Positions 44,322 through 54,481 of a stretch of DNA of 56,919 bases are shown here, piece by piece. The DNA is from Spirochaetaceae bacterium (GTDB taxonomy: Bacteria; Spirochaetota; Spirochaetia; DSM-27196; SLAA01): assembly GCA_003556605.1 (NCBI GenBank), contig PWQX01000264.1, positions 1 through 56,919 of the forward strand, read 5' to 3'. The position numbers and the translations under genes were made by a program. The notes under the pieces are model-generated. The model had not been told where the DNA came from. It saw only the letters and a program-made list of their open reading frames with translations, and ran no database searches. Position 1 is the stretch's first letter. Each line of letters opens with the position of its first letter.

Positions 44322-45371
44322 GTGGACACGCACCGACTTGTGCGAACCGTATATGGGATTACTATCTTGGCCGCCGCTGTGCTTCTTGCAGCAACAGCTT
44401 GTGCCCCGGATGAAGAGCGGACCGTGAGTTTCTCGATCGCCGTATTCGTGCCCGGTGTAGTTGAAGGCAGCCCCACCTATGAAATGCTCGTAGAAGGGGT
44501 GAAACGCGCGGCAGAGGAGCGCGACGAAGTTGCGGTTCGTGTCATTGAGGGCGGCTTCAATCAGGCCGAATGGGGCGAAGGGCTTACCTCGCTCAGCGCA
44601 ACCGGCGAGTACGATTTGATCGTGAGCTCAAACCCTTCCCTGCCGGAGATCGCCGCCGAGGTGGCCGAGAGCTTTCCGGCGCAACGGTTCTTAATACTCG
44701 ACGGCTACGGTGACAATCACGAAAGCATGGCGACAGTGCAGTTTAACCAGCGCGAGCAGGCGTTTCTGAACGGTTACTTCGCAGGACTCGTCACCACGCA
44801 CGACGGATTAAAGCACACCCGCGACGAGCTGCGTATCGGGCTTCTCGCCGGGCAAGAGTATCCAATCATGAACGAGGTAATCGTGCCCGCGTTCACATTA
44901 GGGGCGCAAACAATAGACCCTGACATTGAAGTTGATTTCCGTGTTCTCGGCAACTGGTACGACGCCGGGACCGCGAACGAGCTCGCGGGCAGCATGATCG
45001 GCCGCGGCGCCGACGTAATCCTCACGATAGCCGGGGGCGGCAATCAAGGCGTGATAGCCGCCGCCAAGGAGCGCGGCGGCTACGTATTATGGTTCGACTC
45101 CTCTGGCTACGACCAAGAACCCGGTGTAGTGCTCGGCAGCTCGATTATTCGCCTCGACACCATCGCTTACGAGCGCACGCTGCAGGCGATTGACGGAGAT
45201 TTATCGTTCGGGGTCTCGGAAGTGGTGGGGGTCCGCGAAGGCTACGTAGATTTCGACACCGAGGACTCATTGTACCAGCGGCATGTCCCGACCGACATTC
45301 GCGCCGAGATTGGCAAAATCCTTGAACGCCTTCGAAGCGGCGATCTAGAACTCGAAATGCCGCGACTGTAA
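44322..45371 (+). CDS. BMP-family substrate-binding lipoprotein
   Basis: 349 residues; GTG start with GGAGG upstream. Signal peptide followed by a lipobox-like LAATAC, with Cys as the likely lipidated residue near position 27. Domain features: SIAVFVPGVVEGSPTYEMLV, YDLIVSSNPSLPEIAAEVAE, FNQREQAFLNGYFAGLV and GRGADVILTIAGGGNQGVIAA. This is the BMP/PnrA/TmpC family of periplasmic purine-nucleoside receptors; the spirochaete riboflavin receptor RfuA is another relative, so the substrate is not certain. It is followed by the ATPase and two permeases of the same transporter. Confidence 0.9.
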   Translation: MDTHRLVRTVYGITILAAAVLLAATACAPDEERTVSFSIAVFVPGVVEGSPTYEMLVEGVKRAAEERDEVAVRVIEGGFNQAEWGEGLTSLSATGEYDLIVSSNPSLPEIAAEVAESFPAQRFLILDGYGDNHESMATVQFNQREQAFLNGYFAGLVTTHDGLKHTRDELRIGLLAGQEYPIMNEVIVPAFTLGAQTIDPDIEVDFRVLGNWYDAGTANELAGSMIGRGADVILTIAGGGNQGVIAAAKERGGYVLWFDSSGYDQEPGVVLGSSIIRLDTIAYERTLQAIDGDLSFGVSEVVGVREGYVDFDTEDSLYQRHVPTDIRAEIGKILERLRSGDLELEMPRL

Positions 45372-45379
45372 CGGTAAAC

Positions 45380-46978
45380 GTGACCGCGAAAGCTTCGGAA
45401 CCGCCGATTGTAGAGCTCACAAACATCACCAAATGCTTTCCCGAGAATAACGTCTGGGCGAATCGTGAGGTGAGTTTCGCGATTCGTGCCGGTGAGATCC
45501 ACGCGTTAGTCGGTGAGAACGGCGCCGGCAAGTCCACGACAATGCACATCCTCTCCGGTGCGCTTGTGCCCGACTCAGGCAGTATTCGAGTTCGCGGGGT
45601 CAACACGCGTTTTGAACATCCGCGCGATGCGATCGAGGCCGGTATCTTCATGATACACCAGCATCCGCAATTCGTGCGCGAGTTGCGAGTTTGGGAGAAT
45701 CTCATGCTCGGAATCGAGCCGCGAGGATCGTTTGGGCTGATCAATCGTGGCGAAGCGGTTGACCGCATAACCGAGCTCGCCACCCGCTACCGCATGCCGA
45801 TTAACCCCAAGCACCAAGTTGAGCTTCTCGCCTCGAGCCAACTGCACCTCGCCGCAATCCTCGGCGCGCTTCTGCGCGACCCACAGGTCTTGATTCTTGA
45901 CGAGCCGACCGCGCCGTGCAGTGATCACGAGGTTGAGCTGCTGTTCGGTCTCCTGCGCAGTCTCGCCGCCCAAGGCCGCGCCTTGGTTTTGATCACGCAC
46001 AAACTGCGTGAGGTTTTTGCGATTGCCGACCGGGTAACCGTAATGCGCCACGGCGCCGCAGTGGCCGAGCGTCTGATCGAAGACACCACTATCGAGGACC
46101 TCTCAAACCTGATGATCGGCGAGGATGCTCAGACAGACGGCGAAGACCTGCCGCCTACCGCTGCCGAAAGCCGTGAGTCCGGCTCCGAGACAATTGAGGC
46201 CGAACGCTCACCGCTTTTCGCCCTACAGAACGTCTCGTTGTATGAAGGGCATTTTCCGCTGCTGCGTGACGTATCGCTTACAGTGCGTGCCGGCTCCATC
46301 GTGGGTATCACCGGAATCCGGGAAAACGGGCTCGAGTACCTTGAAGAGGTGATCTCCGGGTCTGCGATCCCTGATTCAGGGGAGATCATAATCGGCGATA
46401 AGCACATCAGTGATTTCTCACCGCGGCGCTTTCGCCAGCACGGCATCGCCTATGTTCCTACCGACCGCTTGATCCGCGGCGCCAGTATGGACTCAAGCGT
46501 ACAAGACAATCTCATTCTCCTGAGACGCAAACGCCTACAGCGTGGCGGGGTGTTTGACCGCAAGAGCCTGGACGGCTTTTTGGGCGAGCTGAAGCATCAG
46601 TTTCGGATCACCGCATCACTGCAGCAGCCCTTGCGCAGACTCTCGGGCGGTAACATCCAAAAGGTCATTCTCTCACGCGAGCTCTCAACCGGAGCGCAGG
46701 TGGTGATTTTCTCGGAGCCGAGCTGGGGACTGGATTTTCGCAGCAAGCAGTTCGTGTACCGCGAGATCCGGCGCCTGCGCGAAGGCGGCACCGCAATCAT
46801 TTTGATTTCAGCCGACATCGACGAGATCCTCGGTCTCAGTGACGAAATCGCAGTGATGTTTAAGGGCAGCATTGCAGCCGTGCTGCGCGGCGACGCTCGC
46901 ACCCGCGACAAGGTCGCCGAATACATGCTCGGACTTGAACATAAACTCGCCGATCCGCTCGAGGAAGCGCCGGTATGA
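45380..46978 (+). CDS. Tandem-domain ABC transporter ATPase (nucleoside/simple sugar type)
   Basis: 532 residues, two ATPase halves. The first has Walker A VGENGAGKSTTMHIL and Walker B VLILDEPTAPCSDHEVELL but its signature region (LLASSQLHLAAILGALL) lacks LSGGQ. The second has an intact LSGGNIQKVILSRELS but a P-loop-less start (GITGIRENGLEYLEEV) and a modified Walker B (VVIFSEPSWGLD, Asp to Ser). Degeneracy in one site each is normal for this family. GTG start, 8 bp after the lipoprotein gene; 4-bp overlap with the next permease. It powers uptake by the downstream permeases. Confidence 0.9.
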   Translation: MTAKASEPPIVELTNITKCFPENNVWANREVSFAIRAGEIHALVGENGAGKSTTMHILSGALVPDSGSIRVRGVNTRFEHPRDAIEAGIFMIHQHPQFVRELRVWENLMLGIEPRGSFGLINRGEAVDRITELATRYRMPINPKHQVELLASSQLHLAAILGALLRDPQVLILDEPTAPCSDHEVELLFGLLRSLAAQGRALVLITHKLREVFAIADRVTVMRHGAAVAERLIEDTTIEDLSNLMIGEDAQTDGEDLPPTAAESRESGSETIEAERSPLFALQNVSLYEGHFPLLRDVSLTVRAGSIVGITGIRENGLEYLEEVISGSAIPDSGEIIIGDKHISDFSPRRFRQHGIAYVPTDRLIRGASMDSSVQDNLILLRRKRLQRGGVFDRKSLDGFLGELKHQFRITASLQQPLRRLSGGNIQKVILSRELSTGAQVVIFSEPSWGLDFRSKQFVYREIRRLREGGTAIILISADIDEILGLSDEIAVMFKGSIAAVLRGDARTRDKVAEYMLGLEHKLADPLEEAPV

Positions 46979-48024
46979 ACAGAACGAGCCCACGCGGCAG
47001 CGTCCCCGCTATCGCTCTTGCGTTGGCCGCCGCAGTGGCCGTGACCGTCGTGCTGCTGATCGCCGGCAGCGACACTCCGGTCGCCGCGATACGAGCGTTC
47101 TTTTTCGGTCCGTTCAGCAACACCTACTACTTTGGAAACATGATCAACGGGGTCACCGTACTGGTACTCACCGGGCTTGGGGCTTCGCTTGCGTTTCGCG
47201 CCGGCGTATTCAACCTCGGCGGCGAGGGACAAGTATACACCGCTGCGGTTGTAACTGCAGTGGCTGCGAACGCCGCACCCCAACTCTCGGCCGCCGGTGG
47301 AATTGCGTTTGCGCTCACCGCCGGGGTGGTTGCCGCGGGAATCATGGCGGGGCTCTCGGGCCTGTTTCGGTTTCTCTGGGACACCGACGAGCTGATCACT
47401 TCGTTTCTGATCGCTTCGGCCTCTATCCCGATTATCGATTACATGATTGTCGGGCCCCTGAACGACCCGGCGAGCAATCTACTGACAACCCCGCGCGTGC
47501 CGGAGGCGTTTCGCCTGCTGCGCATTCTGCCGCCCTCGCGGCTGCACATTGGAATTCTGCTGGCATTGGCCGCAGCCGCGATCACGTTTTTCCTGCTTTT
47601 CTACACCGTCCGCGGGTACGAGTGGCGGCTGACCGGGCTGAACATTGCGTTCGCGCGCTACGGCGGAATCAACACCGGGATGTACATTCTGTTCCCGATG
47701 CTGATATCGGGCGCGCTGCACGGACTCGCCGGCGCGTTCCACGTGCTGGGCACGCATCACGCGGCTTTGGTCGGGTTCTCAGCCGGACTGGGGTGGAACG
47801 GGCTCGCGGTTGCCCTGATTGGGAGGAGTCACCCCTTGGGGGTAATCCCGGCCGCGCTGGTGTTCTCGTACTTGCAGGCCGGTTCGCGTACCGCGATTCT
47901 GCACACCGAGTTCACCTTTGAGCTGGCGACGATTATCCAGGCGGTGATCTTTTTCATTATCACCGCGCAGCATCTGCCTCGGATCTTACGGCGGCTGCGC
48001 TTGAAACGGGATGCGCGCGCATGA
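46975..48024 (+). CDS. ABC transporter permease (BPD_transp_2 family), first subunit
   Basis: 349 residues with about nine or ten membrane segments. Motifs: AIRAFFFGPFSNTYYFGNMI, LTGLGASLAFRAGVFNLGGE (family FNIGxEGQ region), GLGWNGLAVALIGRSHPLGV. It resembles the first permease of nucleoside/simple-sugar/riboflavin importers. Overlaps both neighbours by 4 bp. Lacks some typical long loops but is full length. Confidence 0.88.
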   Translation: MNRTSPRGSVPAIALALAAAVAVTVVLLIAGSDTPVAAIRAFFFGPFSNTYYFGNMINGVTVLVLTGLGASLAFRAGVFNLGGEGQVYTAAVVTAVAANAAPQLSAAGGIAFALTAGVVAAGIMAGLSGLFRFLWDTDELITSFLIASASIPIIDYMIVGPLNDPASNLLTTPRVPEAFRLLRILPPSRLHIGILLALAAAAITFFLLFYTVRGYEWRLTGLNIAFARYGGINTGMYILFPMLISGALHGLAGAFHVLGTHHAALVGFSAGLGWNGLAVALIGRSHPLGVIPAALVFSYLQAGSRTAILHTEFTFELATIIQAVIFFIITAQHLPRILRRLRLKRDARA

Positions 48025-48914
48025 TCGCAAACAGTCTCGGGATAATGGCCCCAATCTTGATCGCCGGTTTAGGCGGCCTGCTGTCCGAGCGCGCCGGCGT
48101 GCTGAATATATCGCTCGAAGGGTTAATGCTTACCGGTGCATTTGCCGCCATCGTAGTGACCGCCGCCACCGGCAGCGTGTTATTGGGCGTGCTCACCGCA
48201 GCTGTCGCCGGCGCGCTGCTCGCGCTGGTGTTCAGCATCATCAGCATAGATTTCGGCTCCAACATCTTCATTACCGGATTAGGCATCAACCTGTTGGCCG
48301 CAGGCGGGATTCCGTTTATCTCAAATCAGCTATTCGGCACCAAGGGCGTATTGCGATTCGCCGAGATGCCGGTGCTGCCGCGTCTGGATCTCACATTTGA
48401 GTTCCGCATCCCGCTCGTACACGATCTGTTGTTTGGACACCACGTAGGGGTATACCTCGGCATTGTGCTCACGGTGTTGGTGTGGGTGGCGTTGTACCGC
48501 AGCAGTTTCGGGCTTCGCGTGCGCGTGGTGGGCGTCAACCCCGAGACGCTGCGGCTGCGCGGCCTTTCGCCGGAGCGCTACAAGCGCATCGCTATTATTC
48601 TGTCGGGAATTGGGGCTGGTCTCGGCGGCGGGCTGCTGGCACTGCGCTTAGGCGTATACCTTCCGAACATTACCTCCGGCCGCGGCTGGATCGCCCTGGT
48701 GACCATTTACCTTGGCTACCGCCACCCGGGCGGCGTCTTGATCGCGGCCTTCGTGTTCGCGTTTGCCGAAACAGTCTCTATGGCTGCGCAAGGCGTAATC
48801 GCGTTACCCAATACTGTACTGTTGAGCCTTCCGTACGTGCTCACGGTGCTCGCAATGGTGATCTATTCGGCGGTACGGCACAGCAGCGCGCGCCGCGTAC
48901 GTTACCAAAGATAA
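48021..48914 (+). CDS. ABC transporter permease (BPD_transp_2 family), second subunit
   Basis: 297 residues, about eight membrane segments. The start GIMAPILIAGLGGLLSERAG, VLNISLEGLMLTGAFAAIV and the C-terminal GRGWIALVTIYLGYRHPGGV are the standard partner permease signatures. Last gene of the transporter operon, ending 44 bp before the convergent argH. Confidence 0.88.
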   Translation: MIANSLGIMAPILIAGLGGLLSERAGVLNISLEGLMLTGAFAAIVVTAATGSVLLGVLTAAVAGALLALVFSIISIDFGSNIFITGLGINLLAAGGIPFISNQLFGTKGVLRFAEMPVLPRLDLTFEFRIPLVHDLLFGHHVGVYLGIVLTVLVWVALYRSSFGLRVRVVGVNPETLRLRGLSPERYKRIAIILSGIGAGLGGGLLALRLGVYLPNITSGRGWIALVTIYLGYRHPGGVLIAAFVFAFAETVSMAAQGVIALPNTVLLSLPYVLTVLAMVIYSAVRHSSARRVRYQR

Positions 48915-48958
48915 CACACTGCGCGGCAGTCTGGAGTAACCGCACACGCGCGAGCTGA

Positions 48959-50335
48959 TCACGCAGGCGGCGCGTACAGCGGATAGGCCTGCCCAAGCAG
49001 GTTTTCGGCCACCGCCGCGAGCTCCCGCTCCTGCCCCGCTACCCAGCCGCTAAACGCCGCCAGCCGCGCGCGCGGCTCGTCAATCGCAAGATTTCCCGGA
49101 CTGCCCGGGGCGCTACGCGCTGCGATGACCTCCAGCGGCTCGCGCGCACCGGACGCTTCGGGGTTCTCGCCGACCTTGCGATAGGCATCGCGGAAGCTGT
49201 ACCCCGAGCGTACGTACTCGAGCGCAGCGTCGGTCGCGAACACCTCGGGGGTGAACGCCGCACGCAGCCGCTCGGGGTGTACCACTAACCGGTCTATCGT
49301 GAGTGTCATCACCCGCACGCAATCAAGCGCGGTTGCGGCGGCGGCGAGCAGTGGTTGCTTGGTTTCTTGAAAATCACGATTGTACCCCGAGGGTAATGAG
49401 CGCACCACGTTTTTCACCTGCGCCGCCCAGCCGGCGATCATACCCGACTTTGCCCGCACCAGCTCCAGCCCGTCGGGGTTGCGCTTTTGCGGCATGATGC
49501 TCGATCCCGAACACAGTTCCGGCGGTAAGCTGAAGTACCCAAACTCAGGCAACGCAAAAAGAATCAAATCGGTAGCGAGCTTGTTGAAAGTCAGTCCAAT
49601 TTGGTCGAGCAGCTCGAGCACCAAGCCCTCAACACGGCCCCGGGAGTTGTTGACGTACAGCACGTTGTTCTGCACGCGCGCAAACCCCAGAAGCTCGGCA
49701 ACGCGCCCGCGATCAAGCGGCAGCGGAACCCCGTAACTCGCGGCGGCCCCTAAGGGCGACTGGTCTACCAATGTATAGGTGCCCTGCAGCAACTGCAGCA
49801 GATCCACAAGCTCCTCGGCGTACGCCGCCATCCACAAGCCTACCGTGCTCGGCATCGCCGGCTGCATGTGGGTGCGGCCCACCATCGGCAGCTCGGCACT
49901 GTGCTCGGCACGTTCGAACAACAGCTCGGCGCACGCTGCGGCGCTCCCGCCGAGTGCCGTCAAATACGCTTTGAGGTACAGGCGCAGCGCAGTCACCACC
50001 TGGTCGTTGCGCGAGCGCCCTGTGTGAATCTTCTTCCCCGGCTCTCCCAGACGTGCAGTGAGCCGATTCTCGATCGCGGTGTGCCCGTCCTCGTCCTCGC
50101 GCGCGATCACAAAACGCCCCTCGGCCGCCTCCTCTGCAATCACGGCGAGCTCGCGCTCGAGTTGCACGCGCTCATCCGCCGAGATCAACCCCACCTCGGC
50201 GAGCATACGCGCGTGCGCCACGCTCGCCGCGCAGTCTGCCACCAGCAGCTGACGGTCAAGGAGGTAATCCTCGCCTACCGTAAAGCGCTCAATCAGCTCA
50301 TCGAGCTTGTACTGTTTCTGCCATAGCTTTGCCAC
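48959..50335 (-). CDS. argH: Argininosuccinate lyase
   Basis: 458 residues; GTG start with AGGGGAA upstream. Motifs: WQKQYKLDELIERFTVGEDY, EDEDGHTAIENRLT, the substrate loop GRTHMQPAMPSTVG, the catalytic signature GSSIMPQKRNPDGLELVRAK and SGYNRDFQETKQPLL. It cleaves argininosuccinate to arginine and fumarate in arginine synthesis. No arg partner genes are adjacent; it is tandem with clpB, 26 bp beyond its stop. Confidence 0.97.
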   Translation of the reverse strand: MAKLWQKQYKLDELIERFTVGEDYLLDRQLLVADCAASVAHARMLAEVGLISADERVQLERELAVIAEEAAEGRFVIAREDEDGHTAIENRLTARLGEPGKKIHTGRSRNDQVVTALRLYLKAYLTALGGSAAACAELLFERAEHSAELPMVGRTHMQPAMPSTVGLWMAAYAEELVDLLQLLQGTYTLVDQSPLGAAASYGVPLPLDRGRVAELLGFARVQNNVLYVNNSRGRVEGLVLELLDQIGLTFNKLATDLILFALPEFGYFSLPPELCSGSSIMPQKRNPDGLELVRAKSGMIAGWAAQVKNVVRSLPSGYNRDFQETKQPLLAAAATALDCVRVMTLTIDRLVVHPERLRAAFTPEVFATDAALEYVRSGYSFRDAYRKVGENPEASGAREPLEVIAARSAPGSPGNLAIDEPRARLAAFSGWVAGQERELAAVAENLLGQAYPLYAPPA

Positions 50336-50361
50336 CGCCGTTCCCCTTTCGCGCGCCAGTA

Positions 50362-52944
50362 TTACGCGTTTTCGGGGACGAACTCAAGGCCTTCAGCCGC
50401 GCGCGAGACCACAATCGTACCGCCTTCGGCGAATCGTCCGGCCAACAGCTCCTTGGCCAAGGGGTTCTGCAAGTGCGTTTGAATAGCGCGCTTCAGCGGC
50501 CTCGCGCCGTAGGCCGGGTCAAAGCCCACATCAGCGAGGTACTGCTTGGCATCCGGCCTGAGCTCAATCGTGAGTTTCTTCTCGGCAAGCCTCTGCGCCA
50601 CACGCCGCACCTCAATATCAACAATCCTGAGGATCTCGTCCTTGCCGAGGCGGTGGAACGTAATGATCTCGTCGAGCCGATTCAGAAACTCAGGCTTGAA
50701 GGTTGCGTGCAGCATCTGGTCGATCTGTATCCGGATTTCACTGAGATCGGCAGCCTGCAGAATCAAGTCGCTGCCGAGGTTGCTTGTCAGAATAATAATG
50801 GTGTTCCGAAAGTCCACCACCCGCCCCTGGCCGTCTGTCAGCCGGCCTTCGTCCAACAACTGCAGCAAGATGTTGAAGACATCCGGGTGCGCCTTCTCCG
50901 TCTCGTCGAACAGAATCACCGAGTACGGACGCCGGCGAACCACCTCGGTGAGCTGCCCGCCCTGATCGTAGCCCACGTATCCTGGGGGCGCGCCGATCAA
51001 TCGCGAGACGCTGTGCTTCTCCATGTACTCGCTCATATCGATGCGCGTAAGCGCTTTCTCGTCGTCGAACAAGAACTCGGCCAGCGTCTTGGCGGTTTCG
51101 GTTTTTCCCACGCCGGTTGGCCCGATAAACAAGAAGGTGCCGGTTGGGCGATTGATATCAGAGATCCCGCTCTTGTTGCGCCGTATCGCGTCCGACACCG
51201 CCTGTATTGCCCGCTCTTGCCCAATAACGCGGCGACCGAGAATGTTCTCGAGGTCAAGGAGCTTCTCCAGCTCCGAGGCCATCATTTTGGCAACCGGGAT
51301 TCCGGTCCACGAAGAGACTACCTCGGCTATGTCCTCTTCAGACACCTCCTCGCGCAGAAGCGCCTGCTCACCCTGCATTTCTTCGATTTCTTTGCTCTTC
51401 TGTTCTAGCTCACGCCTGGTTTCCGGAATCAGCCCGTGCTTAATCTCGGAGGCACGCTCCAGGTTGCCTTGGCGCTCCATCTGTGCTTCTTCACGGCTGT
51501 AATTCTCGAGGCGTTGTTTGAGCTCACGAATTTCGTCGATGACCTTCTTTTCGTTCTGCCACTGCAGTTTCATCGCCTTATGGCGCTGCTGCAGTTCATC
51601 GAGTTCGCGGTTGAGGCTCTCAAGCCGGTCGTGCGAGGCTTGATCGGTCTCCTTCGAAAGCGCCTGCTTTTCCATGTTCAACTGCAGAATGCGCCGGTCG
51701 AGTTGATCGAGCTCGGTTGGTTGACTCTCAATCTCCATCTTGAGTCTGCTCGCAGCCTCGTCAACAAGGTCTATCGCTTTGTCGGGCAAAAAGCGCGAAG
51801 TGATATAACGATCAGAGAGTGTTGCCGCTGCAATCAACGCTTCATCGCGAATACGTACCCCGTGATGAACCTCGTAGCGTTCCTGCAGACCGCGCAGAAT
51901 CGCGACGGTACTATCTACCGACGGCTCACCGGTGAACACGGTTTGAAAGCGGCGCTCAAACGCCGCGTCCACCTCAATATGCTTGCGGTACTCATCGAGT
52001 GTAGAGGCGCCGATGGTACGCAACTCGCCCCGGGCAAGCGCCGGCTTCAGTAGGTTGGACGCGTCAACCGCCCCCTCGGCCGCGCCGGCCCCTACCACGG
52101 TATGCAGCTCGTCGATGAACAGAATGATCTGCCCGTTGGACTCGGTAATCTCCTTAATCACCGCCTTGAGGCGCTCCTCAAACTCGCCGCGGAACTTGGT
52201 TCCGGCGACGAGCGAGCCCAGATCCAACTGCAGCAGACGTTTATCCTTCAACGACTCCGGGACGTCGCCTTCTACAATACGCCGCGCGAGCCCTTCGGCG
52301 ATCGCGGTCTTGCCAACCCCTGGGTCACCAATCAGCACCGGGTTATTCTTAGTCCGGCGTGAGAGCACCTGCATCACGCGCCGAATTTCTTCATCGCGAC
52401 CGATTACGGGGTCCAGCCTCTCACGCCGCGCGAGTCCGGTGAGGTCGATGCAGTACTTCTCCAGCGCCTGATAGCGGTTCTCCGGATTTTGATCAGTTAC
52501 CCGTTGATTGCCCCGGATACTCTTAAGCGCCGCGAGGATGCCGTCGCGCGTGATACCCTTGTGCGCCAGCAGCTCAGCGACCGCACCCTCTTCTTCAAGG
52601 GTTGAGAGCAGTATGTGTTCGGTGCTGACGTACTCGTCGTGCAACTGCGATGCTTGCTGTTGGGCCTTCGACAGGATGCGCCCGAGTTTACCCGACATCT
52701 GCATCTGTGCAGTGTCGCCGTACACTTTCGGTTTGTTCCTGAGCACCCCGCGCAGCTCACCCTCAAGCTCGGCCGGCGAAACCCCCAGTCGCTGCAGTAA
52801 CGGAGGAATCACTCCGTCGGTTTGCTGCAGCATCGCAACGAGTAGGTGCTCGATCTCAAGGTTCGCATGATCGTACTGGTGTGCCACCGAGGTGGCGCTT
52901 TGGAGCGCTTCCTGCGCCTTCACCGTCATACGTCCGTAATCCAT
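50362..52944 (-). CDS. clpB: ATP-dependent chaperone ClpB
   Basis: 860 residues, full length. Clp_N repeat domain ([20 protein letters not shown]), first AAA+ with [20 protein letters not shown] and [19 protein letters not shown]-type motif ([20 protein letters not shown]), the middle coiled-coil domain ([18 protein letters not shown] around residue 510), and a second AAA+ with [20 protein letters not shown] and [20 protein letters not shown]. With DnaK it disaggregates proteins after heat stress. A palindrome-bearing promoter lies upstream. It begins a tandem row with argH. Confidence 0.97.
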   Translation of the reverse strand: MDYGRMTVKAQEALQSATSVAHQYDHANLEIEHLLVAMLQQTDGVIPPLLQRLGVSPAELEGELRGVLRNKPKVYGDTAQMQMSGKLGRILSKAQQQASQLHDEYVSTEHILLSTLEEEGAVAELLAHKGITRDGILAALKSIRGNQRVTDQNPENRYQALEKYCIDLTGLARRERLDPVIGRDEEIRRVMQVLSRRTKNNPVLIGDPGVGKTAIAEGLARRIVEGDVPESLKDKRLLQLDLGSLVAGTKFRGEFEERLKAVIKEITESNGQIILFIDELHTVVGAGAAEGAVDASNLLKPALARGELRTIGASTLDEYRKHIEVDAAFERRFQTVFTGEPSVDSTVAILRGLQERYEVHHGVRIRDEALIAAATLSDRYITSRFLPDKAIDLVDEAASRLKMEIESQPTELDQLDRRILQLNMEKQALSKETDQASHDRLESLNRELDELQQRHKAMKLQWQNEKKVIDEIRELKQRLENYSREEAQMERQGNLERASEIKHGLIPETRRELEQKSKEIEEMQGEQALLREEVSEEDIAEVVSSWTGIPVAKMMASELEKLLDLENILGRRVIGQERAIQAVSDAIRRNKSGISDINRPTGTFLFIGPTGVGKTETAKTLAEFLFDDEKALTRIDMSEYMEKHSVSRLIGAPPGYVGYDQGGQLTEVVRRRPYSVILFDETEKAHPDVFNILLQLLDEGRLTDGQGRVVDFRNTIIILTSNLGSDLILQAADLSEIRIQIDQMLHATFKPEFLNRLDEIITFHRLGKDEILRIVDIEVRRVAQRLAEKKLTIELRPDAKQYLADVGFDPAYGARPLKRAIQTHLQNPLAKELLAGRFAEGGTIVVSRAAEGLEFVPENA

Positions 52945-53019
52945 ACAGTTCTCCCGAGGAGGTCCCGATAGACCTCGTGGTTGTTCACGTTAGCCTTGTT
53001 TGCGTAAGTGCTTGTGTAT

Positions 53020-53048
53020 AATATAGTGCTGAAACACTATATCACCAA
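53020..53048 (-). promoter_or_regulatory. clpB promoter
   Basis: Minus strand TTGGTG (53048-53043), exactly 17 bp, TATATT (53025-53020). It lies about 75 nt upstream of the clpB ATG, giving a normal leader that carries a CTCGGGAGAA-like ribosome binding site. Confidence 0.55.
53021..53042. promoter_or_regulatory. Palindromic operator candidate in the clpB promoter spacer
   Basis: ATATAGTG and CACTATAT are perfect complements separated by CTGAAA. The whole 22-bp element lies between the clpB -35 and -10 boxes and overlaps the -10. It differs from the CIRCE element (TTAGCACTC-N9-GAGTGCTAA), so a non-HrcA repressor is likely. It also lies in the divergent region before the DUF3783-hisC operon. 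Confidence 0.5.
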
Positions 53049-53139
53049 GTTTTCTCACACCATGCTATACTGCGCAAAACGCGGCGGCTCTTGAATTCGG
53101 CTACTGTTTATCCGTAGTATTCGCAGAGGGAGAAAACGC

Positions 53140-53394
53140 ATGCACGAGCAACCCCCGCAGTTGCGAAACAAAGTGATTGTCCTCAACGGTTTCAGCAACG
53201 ACGAGATCGCCCGCATCATGGCCGCTGTTAAGCCGTTGTTTGAACAGCCGCGCGACCTCATTTTCGCCAAGACAACCGAACACTCGCTGGAAATGAAGCT
53301 CAAAGATCTCATCGTTGATATCTCCGAGGATCACGAGTATCTGAAGAGAAATCCGCCGAACCTGAAGTCGGTTAACACAGAGGGCACGGCGTGA
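53140..53394 (+). CDS. DUF3783 domain protein
   Basis: 84 residues with GAGGGAG upstream. The layout (NKVIVLNGFSNDEIARIMAA, then LIFAKTTEHSLEMKLKDLIV) fits DUF3783, a short family found in several anaerobes, function unknown. It overlaps hisC by 4 bp, so the two are translationally coupled. Confidence 0.75.
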   Translation: MHEQPPQLRNKVIVLNGFSNDEIARIMAAVKPLFEQPRDLIFAKTTEHSLEMKLKDLIVDISEDHEYLKRNPPNLKSVNTEGTA

Positions 53395-54476
53395 CCCGCC
53401 GCGAAAACGCGCTGCAGCCCAGAGCCGCCTTAGAGCAGATCGGCCGGTACCATCCCGGCAGGAAGACCCCGGGCAAGATAAAGCTCTCTTCCAACGAGAA
53501 CCCGCTGGGCAGCTCCCCGGTCGCGCTCAAGGCGATACAGAACGCATTGGGTGGATTAGCGCGATACCCGAACGGCAGCGCTCCGCAGCTCCGCTCCGCG
53601 CTCGCCGATCGTTTCGGTGTTTCCTGCGATGAAGTCCTGGTGGGCAACGGCTCCGACGAGCTCATGATGCTCGCGGCGGGGGCCTATGTCGACCCCGGAA
53701 CCAACGCCGTGATCGGCGAACACACCTTCTCGCAGTACGAGTTTGTTACGCGTCTGTTCGGCGGCGAGGTTCGTGTGGCGGCTATGCCGGACGGCTGCTT
53801 CAACCTGGAAGCCATGCGGCAACGGGTCGACGGCCATACGCGTCTGCTGTTTCTGTGCAACCCGAACAACCCAACCGGACGCTATATTCCCGAGCGCGAT
53901 CTAACCGAGTTTCTTGAACGCCTCCCGAAGCACGTTTTAGTGGTGCTCGACGAAGCTTACAGCGAGTACGCCGAAGCGCCCGACTTCCCGCAAGGCGTGA
54001 GCCTGTTGCGCCGCTTCGCCAACCTTGTCGTCTTGCGCACCTACTCGAAGATTTACGGGCTCGCCGGTCTGCGCGTCGGCTACGGCTTTGCTCACCCGGA
54101 GGTTATCGAGACGCTCGCACGCGTGAAACAGCCGTTCACCGTCGGCAACCTCGGGCAAGCCGGCGCACTTGCCGCGCTCGAGGATAATGATTTCATCAAG
54201 CGATCGCTTGAAACCAACAGCGCCGGGAAGCGCTATATGTACGCCGAGCTGCAGCGCCTCCGGCTTTCCTTTTATCCTACGGAAGCAAACTTCCTGTGTA
54301 TTCAACTCACCGCCTCAGCCGAGATCGCGTTTGAGGTGCTGCAGTATCACGGCGTTACGGTACGGGCGCTCGGCTCGTTCGGGCTTCCGCACGCGCTGCG
54401 AATTACCGTCGGGACTGCGGAACAGAATCAGATGGTGGTTGCCGGCCTCGAGGACCTGCAACGCCGCATGGAGTAA
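53391..54476 (+). CDS. hisC: Histidinol-phosphate aminotransferase
   Basis: 361 residues; GTG start. Motifs: KIKLSSNENPLGSSPVALKA, VLVGNGSDELMMLAAGA, LLFLCNPNNPTGRYI, the PLP-Asp in VVLDEAYSEYAEAPDF and the PLP-Lys in LRTYSKIYGLAGLRVGY. It converts imidazole acetol phosphate and glutamate to histidinol phosphate. No other his gene is present, so a broader aromatic aminotransferase role remains possible. Coupled to DUF3783 and followed by prsW. Confidence 0.9.
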   Translation: MTRRENALQPRAALEQIGRYHPGRKTPGKIKLSSNENPLGSSPVALKAIQNALGGLARYPNGSAPQLRSALADRFGVSCDEVLVGNGSDELMMLAAGAYVDPGTNAVIGEHTFSQYEFVTRLFGGEVRVAAMPDGCFNLEAMRQRVDGHTRLLFLCNPNNPTGRYIPERDLTEFLERLPKHVLVVLDEAYSEYAEAPDFPQGVSLLRRFANLVVLRTYSKIYGLAGLRVGYGFAHPEVIETLARVKQPFTVGNLGQAGALAALEDNDFIKRSLETNSAGKRYMYAELQRLRLSFYPTEANFLCIQLTASAEIAFEVLQYHGVTVRALGSFGLPHALRITVGTAEQNQMVVAGLEDLQRRME

Positions 54477-54481
54477 CTGCG

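Noticed and set aside
52980-53060. CIRCE element upstream of clpB
   Set aside because: The palindrome seen is ATATAGTG-N6-CACTATAT; it does not match TTAGCACTC-N9-GAGTGCTAA.
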